Assembly (NCBI GenBank): GCA_002774355.1
Contig: PEYN01000123.1
Coordinates: 1-38,284 of the forward strand
Reading direction: 5' to 3'
Length of the DNA stretch: 38,284 bases
From: Candidatus Marinimicrobia bacterium CG08_land_8_20_14_0_20_45_22
Lineage (GTDB): Bacteria > Fidelibacterota > UBA2242
How positions within the stretch are numbered: the first letter of the stretch is position 1; each line of letters opens with the position of its first letter. Below, piece after piece: positions 1 through 7,263 of the stretch. The notes beneath the pieces were generated by a model that saw only the letters and a program-made list of their open reading frames with translations, had not been told where the DNA came from and did no database searches. Position numbers and translations under genes: made by a program.

Positions 1-24
1 TGTCTTGTCCTAAAATAGTTGACA
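1..24. repeat. IS left terminal inverted repeat
   Basis: The sequence TGTCTTGTCCTAAAATA-GTTGACA matches the opposite end at 1247-1271 with two substitutions and one single-base gap. It starts at the very first base of the window, so the window or contig boundary coincides with the IS tip. Confidence 0.85.
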
Positions 25-26
25 GG

Positions 27-854
27 TTAATAGGCCACATAAACACTCTCCGGGGTGCGGTAACCCAGCGCCATGTGCGGCCGGTTTTGATTGTATATTT
101 TCACTGATTCTTTGACCAATGTCCTAGCAATCTCTTTCGATTGCAGAGTCTCACCTAAACAAAATTCATCTTTCAAGATTCCATTGACCCTTTCCGCTAA
201 AGCATTCTCATAGACATGGTCCTGCTCGGTCATACTGATTCTGATTTTATTCTTTTGCAGTATTTTTATATAGTCTTTGCAACAATACTGGATACCCCGA
301 TCCGAATGGTGGATCAATTCGGACGGCTCTTTGGTTTGGCGTAAAGCCATCTTCAAAGCCCGCAGACTGCCGTCAATCGATAAACTGTTGCTCAGATCAT
401 ATCCCATTATCTTCCGCGAATAATAGTCCGTAATAAGCGCTAAATACTGGAATCCTTCCAGTGTATGAATATAAGTTATATCCGACACATAGACCTGTCC
501 AGGACGTTCAATCCGAATATCTTTGATCAGATTCGGATAATATCGGAACGGATGACGTGAGTCAGTCGTCCGGGTATATCGTTTACGTCTTTGGACTAAC
601 ATTTGGTGTTCCCGTAGTGTCTCAAACAAACGATCTCTACCTACATGAATACCCATCTCGCCTAGCATATAATGCAACTTCCGAACGCCAATCCGCGGTT
701 GCTGATAACGTATTTGACGAACCATCTCAAGAACAGGTGCTTCTGCCTGTTTTCGACACTCCGTTAAGCGCTTATGCCCATAATAGCCCTGACGACTAAT
801 TCCAAACCATTGGCACAATTGATTCGTACTGCATTGCTGATCCCGACGCTTCAC
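27..854 (-). CDS. IS3-family transposase OrfB (DDE integrase)
   Basis: This is the catalytic half of an IS3-family transposase, which cuts and joins the IS ends as the OrfAB fusion. Residues 1-60 hold an HTH_21-like segment (QWFGISRQGYY). The rve integrase core follows, with the DD(35)E triad visible: D125 in YVSDITYI, D185 in HHSDRGIQY and E221 in NALAERVNG. The C-terminal NxxRPHMALGYxTP motif is typical. At 275 aa it is full length. The GTG start overlaps the OrfA stop as GTGA. The OrfB frame is also open upstream to the A_AAA_AAC site at 890-896, so the main product is probably a -1 frameshift fusion with OrfA. No inactivating lesion is visible. Confidence 0.95.
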   Translation of the reverse strand: MKRRDQQCSTNQLCQWFGISRQGYYGHKRLTECRKQAEAPVLEMVRQIRYQQPRIGVRKLHYMLGEMGIHVGRDRLFETLREHQMLVQRRKRYTRTTDSRHPFRYYPNLIKDIRIERPGQVYVSDITYIHTLEGFQYLALITDYYSRKIMGYDLSNSLSIDGSLRALKMALRQTKEPSELIHHSDRGIQYCCKDYIKILQKNKIRISMTEQDHVYENALAERVNGILKDEFCLGETLQSKEIARTLVKESVKIYNQNRPHMALGYRTPESVYVAY

Positions 855-1225
855 TCTTTTACGACCTTTTTCAATTCCTGAGTACCAGAGTTTTTTTTAA
901 AGGATATTCCATAGGTCTCTTCGGCGGCTTCAATCAAGCATTCCAGACAGAATTTGTCCAGATTCGACTTCGCTAAGGCCGCCTCTAACTGGCGCTTCTC
1001 TGCCTCTAACTTCTTGATCTTGTCCACTTCATCTCGCTTCTGTACCATCACGACTTTCCCTATTAAATGATCTTTTCCAAAGTCTTTTATCCAGTTATAG
1101 ATTCCACCCAGACTAATCTCGTAAATTCTACTGGCTTCTGCAATACTCAGTACTCCAGATTCAATCTCTCCTATCACTTTCTGCTTAAATGCATTACTGT
1201 AACGAAAACTTGTCCTGGTTGACAT
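851..1225 (-). CDS. IS3-family transposase OrfA (HTH protein)
   Basis: This small protein binds the IS ends and supplies the N-terminal part of the OrfAB transposase. It carries an HTH_Tnp_1-type helix-turn-helix (FRYSNAFKQKVIGEIESG, then SIAEASRIYEIS and IYNWIKDFG). A charged leucine-zipper-like coiled coil (KIKKLEAEKRQLEAALAKSN) follows and ends in a segment characteristic of the family (LIEAAEETYGISFKKN). I chose the ATG at 1225 because it has a GAGGAG ribosome-binding site. A TTG at 1252 in the same frame would lie inside the terminal repeat. The stop overlaps OrfB by 4 nt, and the A8C run at 890-898 near its 3' end is the likely frameshift site. Confidence 0.92.
   Translation of the reverse strand: MSTRTSFRYSNAFKQKVIGEIESGVLSIAEASRIYEISLGGIYNWIKDFGKDHLIGKVVMVQKRDEVDKIKKLEAEKRQLEAALAKSNLDKFCLECLIEAAEETYGISFKKNSGTQELKKVVKE
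890..896 (-). promoter_or_regulatory. putative -1 frameshift heptamer A_AAA_AAC
   Basis: On the minus strand the OrfA codons read TTT AAA AAA AAC TCT, giving the canonical X_XXY_YYZ heptamer A_AAA_AAC in the correct phase. A -1 slip enters the OrfB frame, which is open from here through the OrfB GTG (encoding LWYSGIEKGRKRVKRRDQ). IS3 elements normally make OrfAB this way. I found no clear downstream stem-loop by eye. Confidence 0.75.
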
Positions 1226-1246
1226 TGCTTTTTTCTCCTCTTCTTT

Positions 1247-1271
1247 TGTCAACCTATTTCAGGACGAGACA
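1247..1271. repeat. IS right terminal inverted repeat
   Basis: Read on the minus strand from 1271, this begins TGTCTCGTCCTGAAATAGG and pairs with the left end at 1-24. The last three sense codons and the stop of the disrupted host reading frame (1259-1627) are supplied by this repeat, which shows that the host gene was cut here. Confidence 0.85.
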
Positions 1272-1627
1272 TTTCTTACAAACTCGTCATCATTCTTTAT
1301 TTTTACAAATATTGAATCTATTCCACCACCGTTTAGAAGAATATCCGTTAGGTCTTCTGGAGTAAGATTTATACCCAAGGAATTTAACAGCTCTCTTGGT
1401 TGAAGCAATTCTTTATATAAATCAAAAATATGCGGAGTTTTCTCAATAAGTCTTAGATACCAGTAAGTTTCAAGGGCTTCAAATTGTGCCTTTCGTAAGT
1501 AAGATAAGGTCTGAGTTTCAGAATTTAGATTGTAGTTGAAAATCTCAGAAATAACAGGATAATCTGAGCTATAATTAGATTTTCTCCATTCAGCAACTTT
1601 TGATTTTAGTATGCTATGCAATGTCAT
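1259..1627 (-). pseudogene. 5' fragment of DEAD/DEAH helicase or type III restriction-like gene, cut by IS
   Basis: The 122-aa frame starts MTLHSILKSKVAEWRKSNY and contains KAQFEALETYWYLRLIEKTPHIFDLYKELL. I recognise this as the N-terminus of a large helicase family protein often annotated as a type III restriction res subunit or DEAD/DEAH-box helicase. Those proteins are many hundreds of residues long, with the ATPase motifs downstream. Here about 118 host codons are followed directly by IS sequence at 1271, which adds VSS and a stop. The rest of the gene would lie beyond the left edge of the window. A GGAGG sequence lies about 10 nt before the ATG. The fragment cannot be catalytic. The family assignment is from memory of the N-terminal motif and is not proven. 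Confidence 0.7.
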
Positions 1628-1867
1628 TATGAATTAGCCTCCAAGTGTTTTGAAACTGCCATTGCGTATAACGCCAAGGTAATTCTTACTTCTCCCGGCT
1701 CTGCAAAACGTACGTAATCTTTTATGAACACACACAATTAGAATATAAATTAATGCTTCAATATATACAAGAAATAGACTTGGCGGATTCTGGGTTTCCT
1801 TGTCTGCCCTAAAATTACGACTTACGCCTCACGATCTCGTCATCGGATATTGGAATAAGGTTGTTTA

Positions 1868-2218
1868 CTGTAACCCTGTTGCCTGTAACCCGTTGCCTGT
1901 CTCCTGTAACCCGTTGCCTGTAACCCGTTGCCTGTAACCCGTTGCCTGTAACCCGTTGCCTGTAACCTGTTTCCTGTAACCCGTTTCCTGTAACCCGTTG
2001 CCTGTAACCTGTTTCCTGTAACCCGTTGCCTGTAAACCCGTTGCCTGTAACCCGCTTCCTGTAACCCGTTGCCTGTAACCCGTTGCCTGTAACCCGTTGC
2101 CTGTAACCCGTTGCCTGTCTCCTGTAACCCGTTGCCTGTAACCCGTTGCCTGTTGCCTGTAACCCGTTGCCTGTCTCCTGTAACCCGTTGCCTGTTGTCT
2201 GTAACCTGTTTCCTGTCT
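1868..2218. repeat. 14-bp minisatellite (TAACCCGTTGCCTG), about 22 units
   Basis: The unit TAACCCGTTGCCTG is repeated head to tail for about 350 bp. Variants include TAACCTGTTTCCTG, TAACCCGTTTCCTG, an inserted TCTCCTG or TTGCCTG, and one unit with an extra A (GTAAACCCG, near 2033). The unit is not a multiple of three and no coding frame runs through it. It occupies most of the 677-bp gap between the IS-disrupted gene and the TonB receptor. At 1628-1867 I see only AT-rich sequence without a gene. At 2219-2304 there are short AATCTCAAATCTCCAATCTT-type repeats just after the receptor stop. It is not a CRISPR array, because there are no unique spacers. Confidence 0.95.
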
Positions 2219-2304
2219 CCGTTATCAGGTTTCGGGCTTGTCCGCCATTGGTAGGTACAATCTCAAATCTCCAATCTTAAATCTTAAATTATCTGAATGA
2301 TACC

Positions 2305-4728
2305 CTATTTAATATCAATAGAAAGACCACCATAATACGTAGTTCCGTACATGGGCGCATACATAAATGCGGCGTCATCTAAATGTCTCTCATCCTGTAC
2401 ATAATTAAAAATATTATCTACACCGGCGTATAATTTGAATTGGCTAAACCGTTTGGAAACATGGGCATTAAACAACATATACGGATCGGTCTTCTTGATT
2501 TTTGACTGACTTCCGACAAGCGGTTCTATGTCCTCATTGTAGTAATCGATATACATGTTGCCCTGATAATCTCCCAAAAATACAAAATTCCAATCTTTCG
2601 GACTATACTCAATCTTCAGGTTACCTGTCGTCATAGGAAAGCGTGGGATATATTTACTAACACTCTCGTATTGACTACCGATCCAATCTTTACGAGCATG
2701 GTCATATTCACCCTGATTGAATGTAAAATCAAGACCAATATCAAGTTTCTTGGTGATATTTGCCATCACCGATAATTCAACCCCCTGAACAAAAGCATTG
2801 TCAATGTTTTTCCATTGATAGTCGTAGCCCAATGCGGCGATGTCTTCTTCGGCATCAGTAAAACCGATTTTATTTTTCAAATTGGTACGGAAAATGTTGG
2901 AGCTGATCCGCACATTTGCCCCATAATAATCAGCTGAAAGATTATAACTCACCGACGTTTCAGGATTCAAGTCGGAAGATTTCCAGATACGCGGCGAACC
3001 ACTGCAAAGATGCAAATCTTCCGAAAACCCATAAGGCGCGCGAAAGCCGGTTCCCACATTGGCTCTTAAAGTAAACTTTTCTGTGAGAGCGTACTTAATC
3101 GCTAAACGGGGATTTAGGCTCGTCTCGCTAAAACTAGTTTTCGGAAACGCCGTGGTTTCAGACACCTGTCTACCGGTAGTATATTCTTCACTGGAATGAT
3201 GATTGTCGATTCTGATACCGGGGACAATGGTGAAAAGATTGCTAATAGCCCATTCGTCCTGTAAAAATGAACCGAATTCGCGGGCTGATTTATTGCCTAC
3301 AGATCTATAAGATTGCCCAAGATACTCGCTTTCGGGATTAACAACAACATACATCCCCGACTCTCCAAGATCGTCGTAATAACCCTGAACGCCAACGAGA
3401 ACATTGTGCTTTTTTATGTGTTTTAAAAATGTAAGCGTGGAAGTATAGGATTTTTCTTGGGCGAGATAAGGCCGCATACCCCGTAAATCAGGTACGCTGT
3501 CGCCATGAGTTGCCATGTAATCACTTAGGTAAGAGTCATTCGTGGCTTCCCGATTATGGTTTACGTAAGCTAGTGAGAAATTCAGCTCTGAACTAGAACC
3601 GATGGGTTTGGTGTAATTCATCTCGGCTTCATAGCGTTCTGTGGTGATACTTTCGGTGCCGTCGGTAAGCGGATTTTTGTAATAATCGTCGGTCATCGTT
3701 CCTCCTTGTCTTTTCTCAAAAACCGATTTCCCTCTGATTACCAGCTTATCGCTGTTGAAAAATGCGTCATTAACAAACAAACTAAAACCGGCATTGGTCA
3801 AGTTGCTGGCAACCCGGTCGGATATGCCATCCTTATTTTTTACCTCTTCGCTAGTAGCGCCTGGACCGGTTTCATCAACCGCATCTCCCGTTACACGTTG
3901 AGCAAATGCAGTAAGACCGATATTCCCTTTTTCGTTCCTTATAGATGACGAAAGATCGTATTGGTTCGTATTGTATTTCCCGAACTGGACGCCAGTCGTT
4001 GCAGATGGAATAAATGAAGGCTCTTTGGTAACGATGTTAATCGCCCCGGCAATGGCACTGCTTCCATATAACGCCGAGCCGGCGCCCTTAACGATTTCAA
4101 TTCTGTCCACATCGGCTGTACTCAACTGCTGGAGACCGTAAACCCCGGCTAATCCCGAATACATTGGTTGCCCGTTAATTAATACCTGAGTATGTTCGGC
4201 GCCAAGTCCCTGCACCCTTACCATCGTGAAATTGCAATACTGGCATTGCTGTTCGACGCGAATTCCGGGAGTGCCTTCCAGTGCCTCGTAAAGATTGACG
4301 GCATTTTTATTCTCTATTTCGTGCACAGTGATAACTTCCGTTCGTACGGGAACATCCTTGATATAATGTTTTGTCCGCGTCCCGGTGACTACCACCCGTT
4401 CAAATTCCAGAACATCTTCATCCAGTTCGAAGAAAAGAATGACAGCCTTCTTTCTTTCCATAATCACCTCTTTTTCCTGCGACTTGTAACCGATTGCCTG
4501 CGCAACGATAGTACATTTTCCCAACGGAAGATTTACCAGCTTGAAATGTCCGCTTGCGTCCGCCGCGGTTCCCAGATTCGTTCCTTTAACCATGACATTG
4601 GTAAAAGGTATATGCTCACCGGTCGATTTTGACTTTACATCTCCAAAAAGCATCGCATCTGTTTTTTCAGCTCCCATGACACTTATATTCAAACAAAAAA
4701 TAAATAGTAAAAATAAAATCTTTTTCAT
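2305..4728 (-). CDS. TonB-dependent outer-membrane receptor with Cys-x-x-Cys plug
   Basis: This is an outer-membrane active transporter driven by TonB. After a signal peptide (residues 1-20) come a carboxypeptidase-regulatory-like domain (about 26-100: LFGDVKSKSTGEHIPFTNV, then GHFKLVNLPLG), a TonB-box-like segment (RVVVTGTR, 111-118) and a plug (about 123-235: NLYEALEGTPGIRVE, then DRIEIVKGAGSALYGSSAIAG). A 22-strand type beta barrel runs to the C-terminus, which ends GGLSIDIK. The plug contains QQCQYCNFTMVRVQGLG with C162 and C165. I have seen this arrangement in Bacteroidetes BtuB/heavy-metal-type receptors. The gene follows the small His-rich membrane protein at 4808 by 79 nt, so a metal or metal-complex substrate is likely. 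Full length at 807 aa. The substrate is inferred only. Confidence 0.93.
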   Translation of the reverse strand: MKKILFLLFIFCLNISVMGAEKTDAMLFGDVKSKSTGEHIPFTNVMVKGTNLGTAADASGHFKLVNLPLGKCTIVAQAIGYKSQEKEVIMERKKAVILFFELDEDVLEFERVVVTGTRTKHYIKDVPVRTEVITVHEIENKNAVNLYEALEGTPGIRVEQQCQYCNFTMVRVQGLGAEHTQVLINGQPMYSGLAGVYGLQQLSTADVDRIEIVKGAGSALYGSSAIAGAINIVTKEPSFIPSATTGVQFGKYNTNQYDLSSSIRNEKGNIGLTAFAQRVTGDAVDETGPGATSEEVKNKDGISDRVASNLTNAGFSLFVNDAFFNSDKLVIRGKSVFEKRQGGTMTDDYYKNPLTDGTESITTERYEAEMNYTKPIGSSSELNFSLAYVNHNREATNDSYLSDYMATHGDSVPDLRGMRPYLAQEKSYTSTLTFLKHIKKHNVLVGVQGYYDDLGESGMYVVVNPESEYLGQSYRSVGNKSAREFGSFLQDEWAISNLFTIVPGIRIDNHHSSEEYTTGRQVSETTAFPKTSFSETSLNPRLAIKYALTEKFTLRANVGTGFRAPYGFSEDLHLCSGSPRIWKSSDLNPETSVSYNLSADYYGANVRISSNIFRTNLKNKIGFTDAEEDIAALGYDYQWKNIDNAFVQGVELSVMANITKKLDIGLDFTFNQGEYDHARKDWIGSQYESVSKYIPRFPMTTGNLKIEYSPKDWNFVFLGDYQGNMYIDYYNEDIEPLVGSQSKIKKTDPYMLFNAHVSKRFSQFKLYAGVDNIFNYVQDERHLDDAAFMYAPMYGTTYYGGLSIDIK

Positions 4729-4807
4729 GATGATTTCCTTTTCTCCTTTAACAATTGGCTCCTTCGTATTTTAATCACAAGATAGTATCAAAACACTGTT
4801 TCCAAGT

Positions 4808-5272
4808 TTACGCTCCACTTTTCACAGGATATAAATCCCGCGACTGATTGAATCCAAATGGATTTGAATGTTTTCTACTTAAAATAAATTGGACAAATTG
4901 GAGCAGAGAAGGCGGACCACGTTTAAGAATATCATTGCGGAATATCCGGGCGGGATGCCACTGAGGCGAGGTATTTGTTTTTAAATCTAGGCTGTGATAT
5001 AGTAAGAAAGCAACTAAAAACACCCTAAATACAAACGACGAGAGAATATTGTAAATAAAAGCAAGATTGATATACTCGCTTTTTGAATGACTATAAATCG
5101 GGAAAGCATTATCGTTTTTGCATTTTTGATAAGGATGCGCATGAACAATAATTTTTCCGCTTTCATCAATATGGAAATGGGTGTAGTAAGAGAATGTGAA
5201 CATTATCCATACGAACGCCAGTAATGTAAATACTGCAATTAAGGTCTTAGTTTTACTTCGAGAAATAATCAT
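4808..5272 (-). CDS. small His-rich membrane protein, probable metal-handling partner of the TonB receptor
   Basis: This 154-aa protein has a membrane segment at about residues 10-29. Next comes a His-rich extracytoplasmic stretch with THFH (31-34), VHAHP (43-47) and YSHS (60-63). A second hydrophobic segment spans about 69-93, and a C-terminal KRGPPSL motif is at 117-123. The pattern H-x-H, G-x-I-I-V-H-A-H-P, H-S-H-S, R-G-P-P resembles small unnamed proteins that I associate with TonB receptors in Bacteroidetes, but I know of no characterised member. Histidine pairs suggest Zn, Cu or Ni binding. It lies directly upstream of the CxxC-plug receptor on the same strand and probably shares its transcript. 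The gene starts at ATG 5272, 8 nt after a weak TGAG. No enzyme motif is visible. Confidence 0.75.
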   Translation of the reverse strand: MIISRSKTKTLIAVFTLLAFVWIMFTFSYYTHFHIDESGKIIVHAHPYQKCKNDNAFPIYSHSKSEYINLAFIYNILSSFVFRVFLVAFLLYHSLDLKTNTSPQWHPARIFRNDILKRGPPSLLQFVQFILSRKHSNPFGFNQSRDLYPVKSGA

Positions 5273-5322
5273 TCACATCTCAACATTACGCGGGGGAATG
5301 TAAAAAAAATATATGTCAGAAT

Positions 5323-5330
5323 CAAAGATA
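5323..5330 (-). promoter_or_regulatory. possible promoter -7 element TATCTTTG
   Basis: In the 223-bp spacer before the His-rich gene, the minus strand carries TATCTTTG, which matches the Bacteroidetes -7 consensus TAnnTTTG about 50 nt before the ATG. TTACAA lies 17 nt upstream, but no good TTTG -33 box is found. The rest of the spacer shows no clear metal-regulator operator. Weak evidence. Confidence 0.25.
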
Positions 5331-5495
5331 TATTTACGCACAAAACATTGTAAGAAGATAACCGCTTAATGATATTGAAAATAACCTCTTCTCTTTAATT
5401 TACCGTTAAGAAGAACTGCTATTTTTATTGATCTTTGCATTCTATTGTACTTATCGGATTTTCACTCCGATACTCACACGTTAGAAGCGACCGAA

Positions 5496-5906
5496 TCAGA
5501 GATCTTGTGCGGGTTTTTCCCGATTTTCTCCCAATAATTTTTCGATTTTCTCTAACAAACTATCCGGTTTAACAGGTTTATCTAAGAAAATATCCACCGG
5601 CAAATAATCTCTATCCGGCGCGAATCGATAAGGAACCTGTTTACGTTCGTGGATACAACTCAAAATGATAATCGGTAAATCGGTCAGTTTCAGATTCTCT
5701 CGGATATTTTTAGCGAGTTGAAAGCCTTCAAACGCCGAGGGCATCATAACATCCAACACCACTAAATCGAAAGGTTCTGACTGGACTTTCCGAAAACCCG
5801 CCTCGGGCGTCTGTGCCGTTTCTACTTTGTAGCCATGCTTTTCAAAAAACATGGTCATCACTTCCAGAAAATCGACATCGTCATCAACAAATAATAAACG
5901 GCTCAT
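5496..5906 (-). CDS. stand-alone response-regulator receiver domain
   Basis: This is a 136-aa single-domain receiver of CheY type with no output domain. The acidic pocket is D8-D9-D10 (LLFVDDDVDF). The phospho-acceptor is D52 (LVVLDVMMP), the switch serine is S83 (IILSC) and the conserved lysine is K110 (FLDKPVKP). I chose the ATG at 5906 because AGGAG lies 6 nt upstream. A longer frame to 5978 only re-reads the end of the upstream gene. It starts one base after the stop of the FAD oxidoreductase, so the two are translationally coupled. It may pass phosphate between kinases or act by protein contact. No histidine kinase is present in the window. Confidence 0.9.
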   Translation of the reverse strand: MSRLLFVDDDVDFLEVMTMFFEKHGYKVETAQTPEAGFRKVQSEPFDLVVLDVMMPSAFEGFQLAKNIRENLKLTDLPIIILSCIHERKQVPYRFAPDRDYLPVDIFLDKPVKPDSLLEKIEKLLGENREKPAQDL

Positions 5907-5907
5907 G

Positions 5908-7263
5908 CTAACTCCTATCCTTTGCCTCAACCATTTTACTGATAGCCGCTTCCGCCGCATTGACAATCCCGTAAGCAATCGGAGAGGCGGTAATCATGGG
6001 ATGAGTTCCCGATTGAAACATAGCGATCTGCTCGGCGGTCATCCGATTCTGAACACATGCGGAAATCGCATTCATAATCTCGCCGACACTGGCATCACCT
6101 CGCACCTGACCGCCTAAGAGAATACCGGAATTGGCTCCAAATACCAGTTTGATCTTGACATTCGCCGCACCCGAGAGTTTGCCGGGGTGACGATTGATGC
6201 TTTCGTTCACGGCGCTGATAACCTTGTAACCGTGAGCCTTCGCCATTTTTTCGGTCAATCCTGCCGTTCCGAGAGCCAAGTTACCTACAGCGGTTCCCCA
6301 AACACCGATAGTACCGGGCGTTTCACGTTTAATGCCAAATACATTGGCGCCGGCGACCCGAGCTTCCAGCGTCGCAATAGATGCTAATCTCAACGCCGAA
6401 GAGTTACCACCAAAAAAGGAAACTTTCTCGGCACAATCGCCGCAAGCAAAAATATTGGCATCGCTGGTTCGCATGGCGCGATCCACAACGATTCCGCCGG
6501 TCAATCCGATACGCAGACCGATTTTCTTCGCCAGATCGGCATTGGCGACCGCTCCGATTCCCAAAATGACAATATCCGCAACAATCTTTTTCCCATCTGC
6601 AAGCGTTACACTCTCCACTTGCTCGCCGCCATCAATGGAAACAATCTTTGATCCGGTATAGATTACAATGCCGCGAGACCGGAGTTGCTCTTCCATTTCC
6701 ACGCAAAAATCATCATCATAGGACTGGGAAAGACAGTGCTCTTCGATCTCAACGACACTGACATTTTCAACGCCGGACTTCTTGATCTCGTCGCTGATCT
6801 CGATTCCAATGAAACCGCCGCCAATGACCACGACATTTTTTGCTGATTTTAACCTTTTTTGCATCTCTGTCAGGTATGGAATTTCCTTGATAATCGCATA
6901 TACGCCATCTTTGTCGTGTCCTGGGGTCGGAGGCATTGCCGGGTAACTACCCGTTCCAATAATCAATTTATCATAACCAAATGATCCCTTATCCGTCTTG
7001 ATAATCTTTTCCTTTCGGTCGACGTCAATCACCCGTTCGATCCGGAGATCAATTTTCATTTTCTCATAAACCCCATCAGGAATCAGGTCATCAAGAGGAC
7101 TTTCCAGCGATCCAAAAATGTAAGGAATACCACAGGGGATCAAAACTTTTTCCTCTTTGCGAATTACCAAAACTTGCTTGTCCGGATAATGACGACGAGC
7201 CGTTTGTGCGGCTGTCAATCCGGCGGCACTGCCACCGACCACAATTACATCATACTTTTCCAT
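5908..7263 (-). CDS. CoA-disulfide reductase/NADH oxidase-like FAD oxidoreductase
   Basis: This is a pyridine-nucleotide-disulfide oxidoreductase family flavoprotein that transfers electrons from NAD(P)H through FAD to a disulfide, polysulfide or oxygen. The FAD-binding motif is VIVVGGSAAGLTAA (residues 7-20). The single redox cysteine is C44 (LIPCGIPY), at the place of Cys42/43 in Nox and CoADR. The NAD-binding motif is VVVIGGGFIGIE (about 148-159), the second FAD motif is ANIFACGDCAE, and a C-terminal dimerisation domain follows. Length 451 aa is normal. ATG 7263 follows GGGA closely; an in-frame TTG at 7278 would put the ribosome site inside the gene. The substrate (CoA disulfide, polysulfide or O2) cannot be decided from sequence. 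It is followed at once by the receiver domain gene. Confidence 0.9.
   Translation of the reverse strand: MEKYDVIVVGGSAAGLTAAQTARRHYPDKQVLVIRKEEKVLIPCGIPYIFGSLESPLDDLIPDGVYEKMKIDLRIERVIDVDRKEKIIKTDKGSFGYDKLIIGTGSYPAMPPTPGHDKDGVYAIIKEIPYLTEMQKRLKSAKNVVVIGGGFIGIEISDEIKKSGVENVSVVEIEEHCLSQSYDDDFCVEMEEQLRSRGIVIYTGSKIVSIDGGEQVESVTLADGKKIVADIVILGIGAVANADLAKKIGLRIGLTGGIVVDRAMRTSDANIFACGDCAEKVSFFGGNSSALRLASIATLEARVAGANVFGIKRETPGTIGVWGTAVGNLALGTAGLTEKMAKAHGYKVISAVNESINRHPGKLSGAANVKIKLVFGANSGILLGGQVRGDASVGEIMNAISACVQNRMTAEQIAMFQSGTHPMITASPIAYGIVNAAEAAISKMVEAKDRS

Larger units (their letters stand above)
1..1271 (-). mobile_element. IS3-family insertion sequence, complete
   Basis: The element is bounded by imperfect terminal inverted repeats: TGTCTTGTCCTAAAATA-GTTGACA at 1-24, and on the minus strand TGTCTCGTCCTGAAATAGG-TTGACA from 1271 to 1247. 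Both ends start with TG, as is usual for IS3. It carries two overlapping minus-strand genes, OrfA (helix-turn-helix) and OrfB (DDE integrase), plus an in-frame slippery heptamer between them. The length of 1271 bp fits the family. It sits inside a helicase-like gene (1259-1627). The left flank lies outside the window, so a target duplication cannot be checked. Both frames are open and the ends are intact, so it may be active. Confidence 0.93.

Noticed and set aside
1868-2218. Possible CRISPR array
   Set aside because: Units are contiguous 14-mers with no unique spacers, and no cas gene is nearby.
4192-4632. 146-codon plus-strand frame
   Set aside because: It is antisense to the TonB plug region and has no ribosome site or domain.
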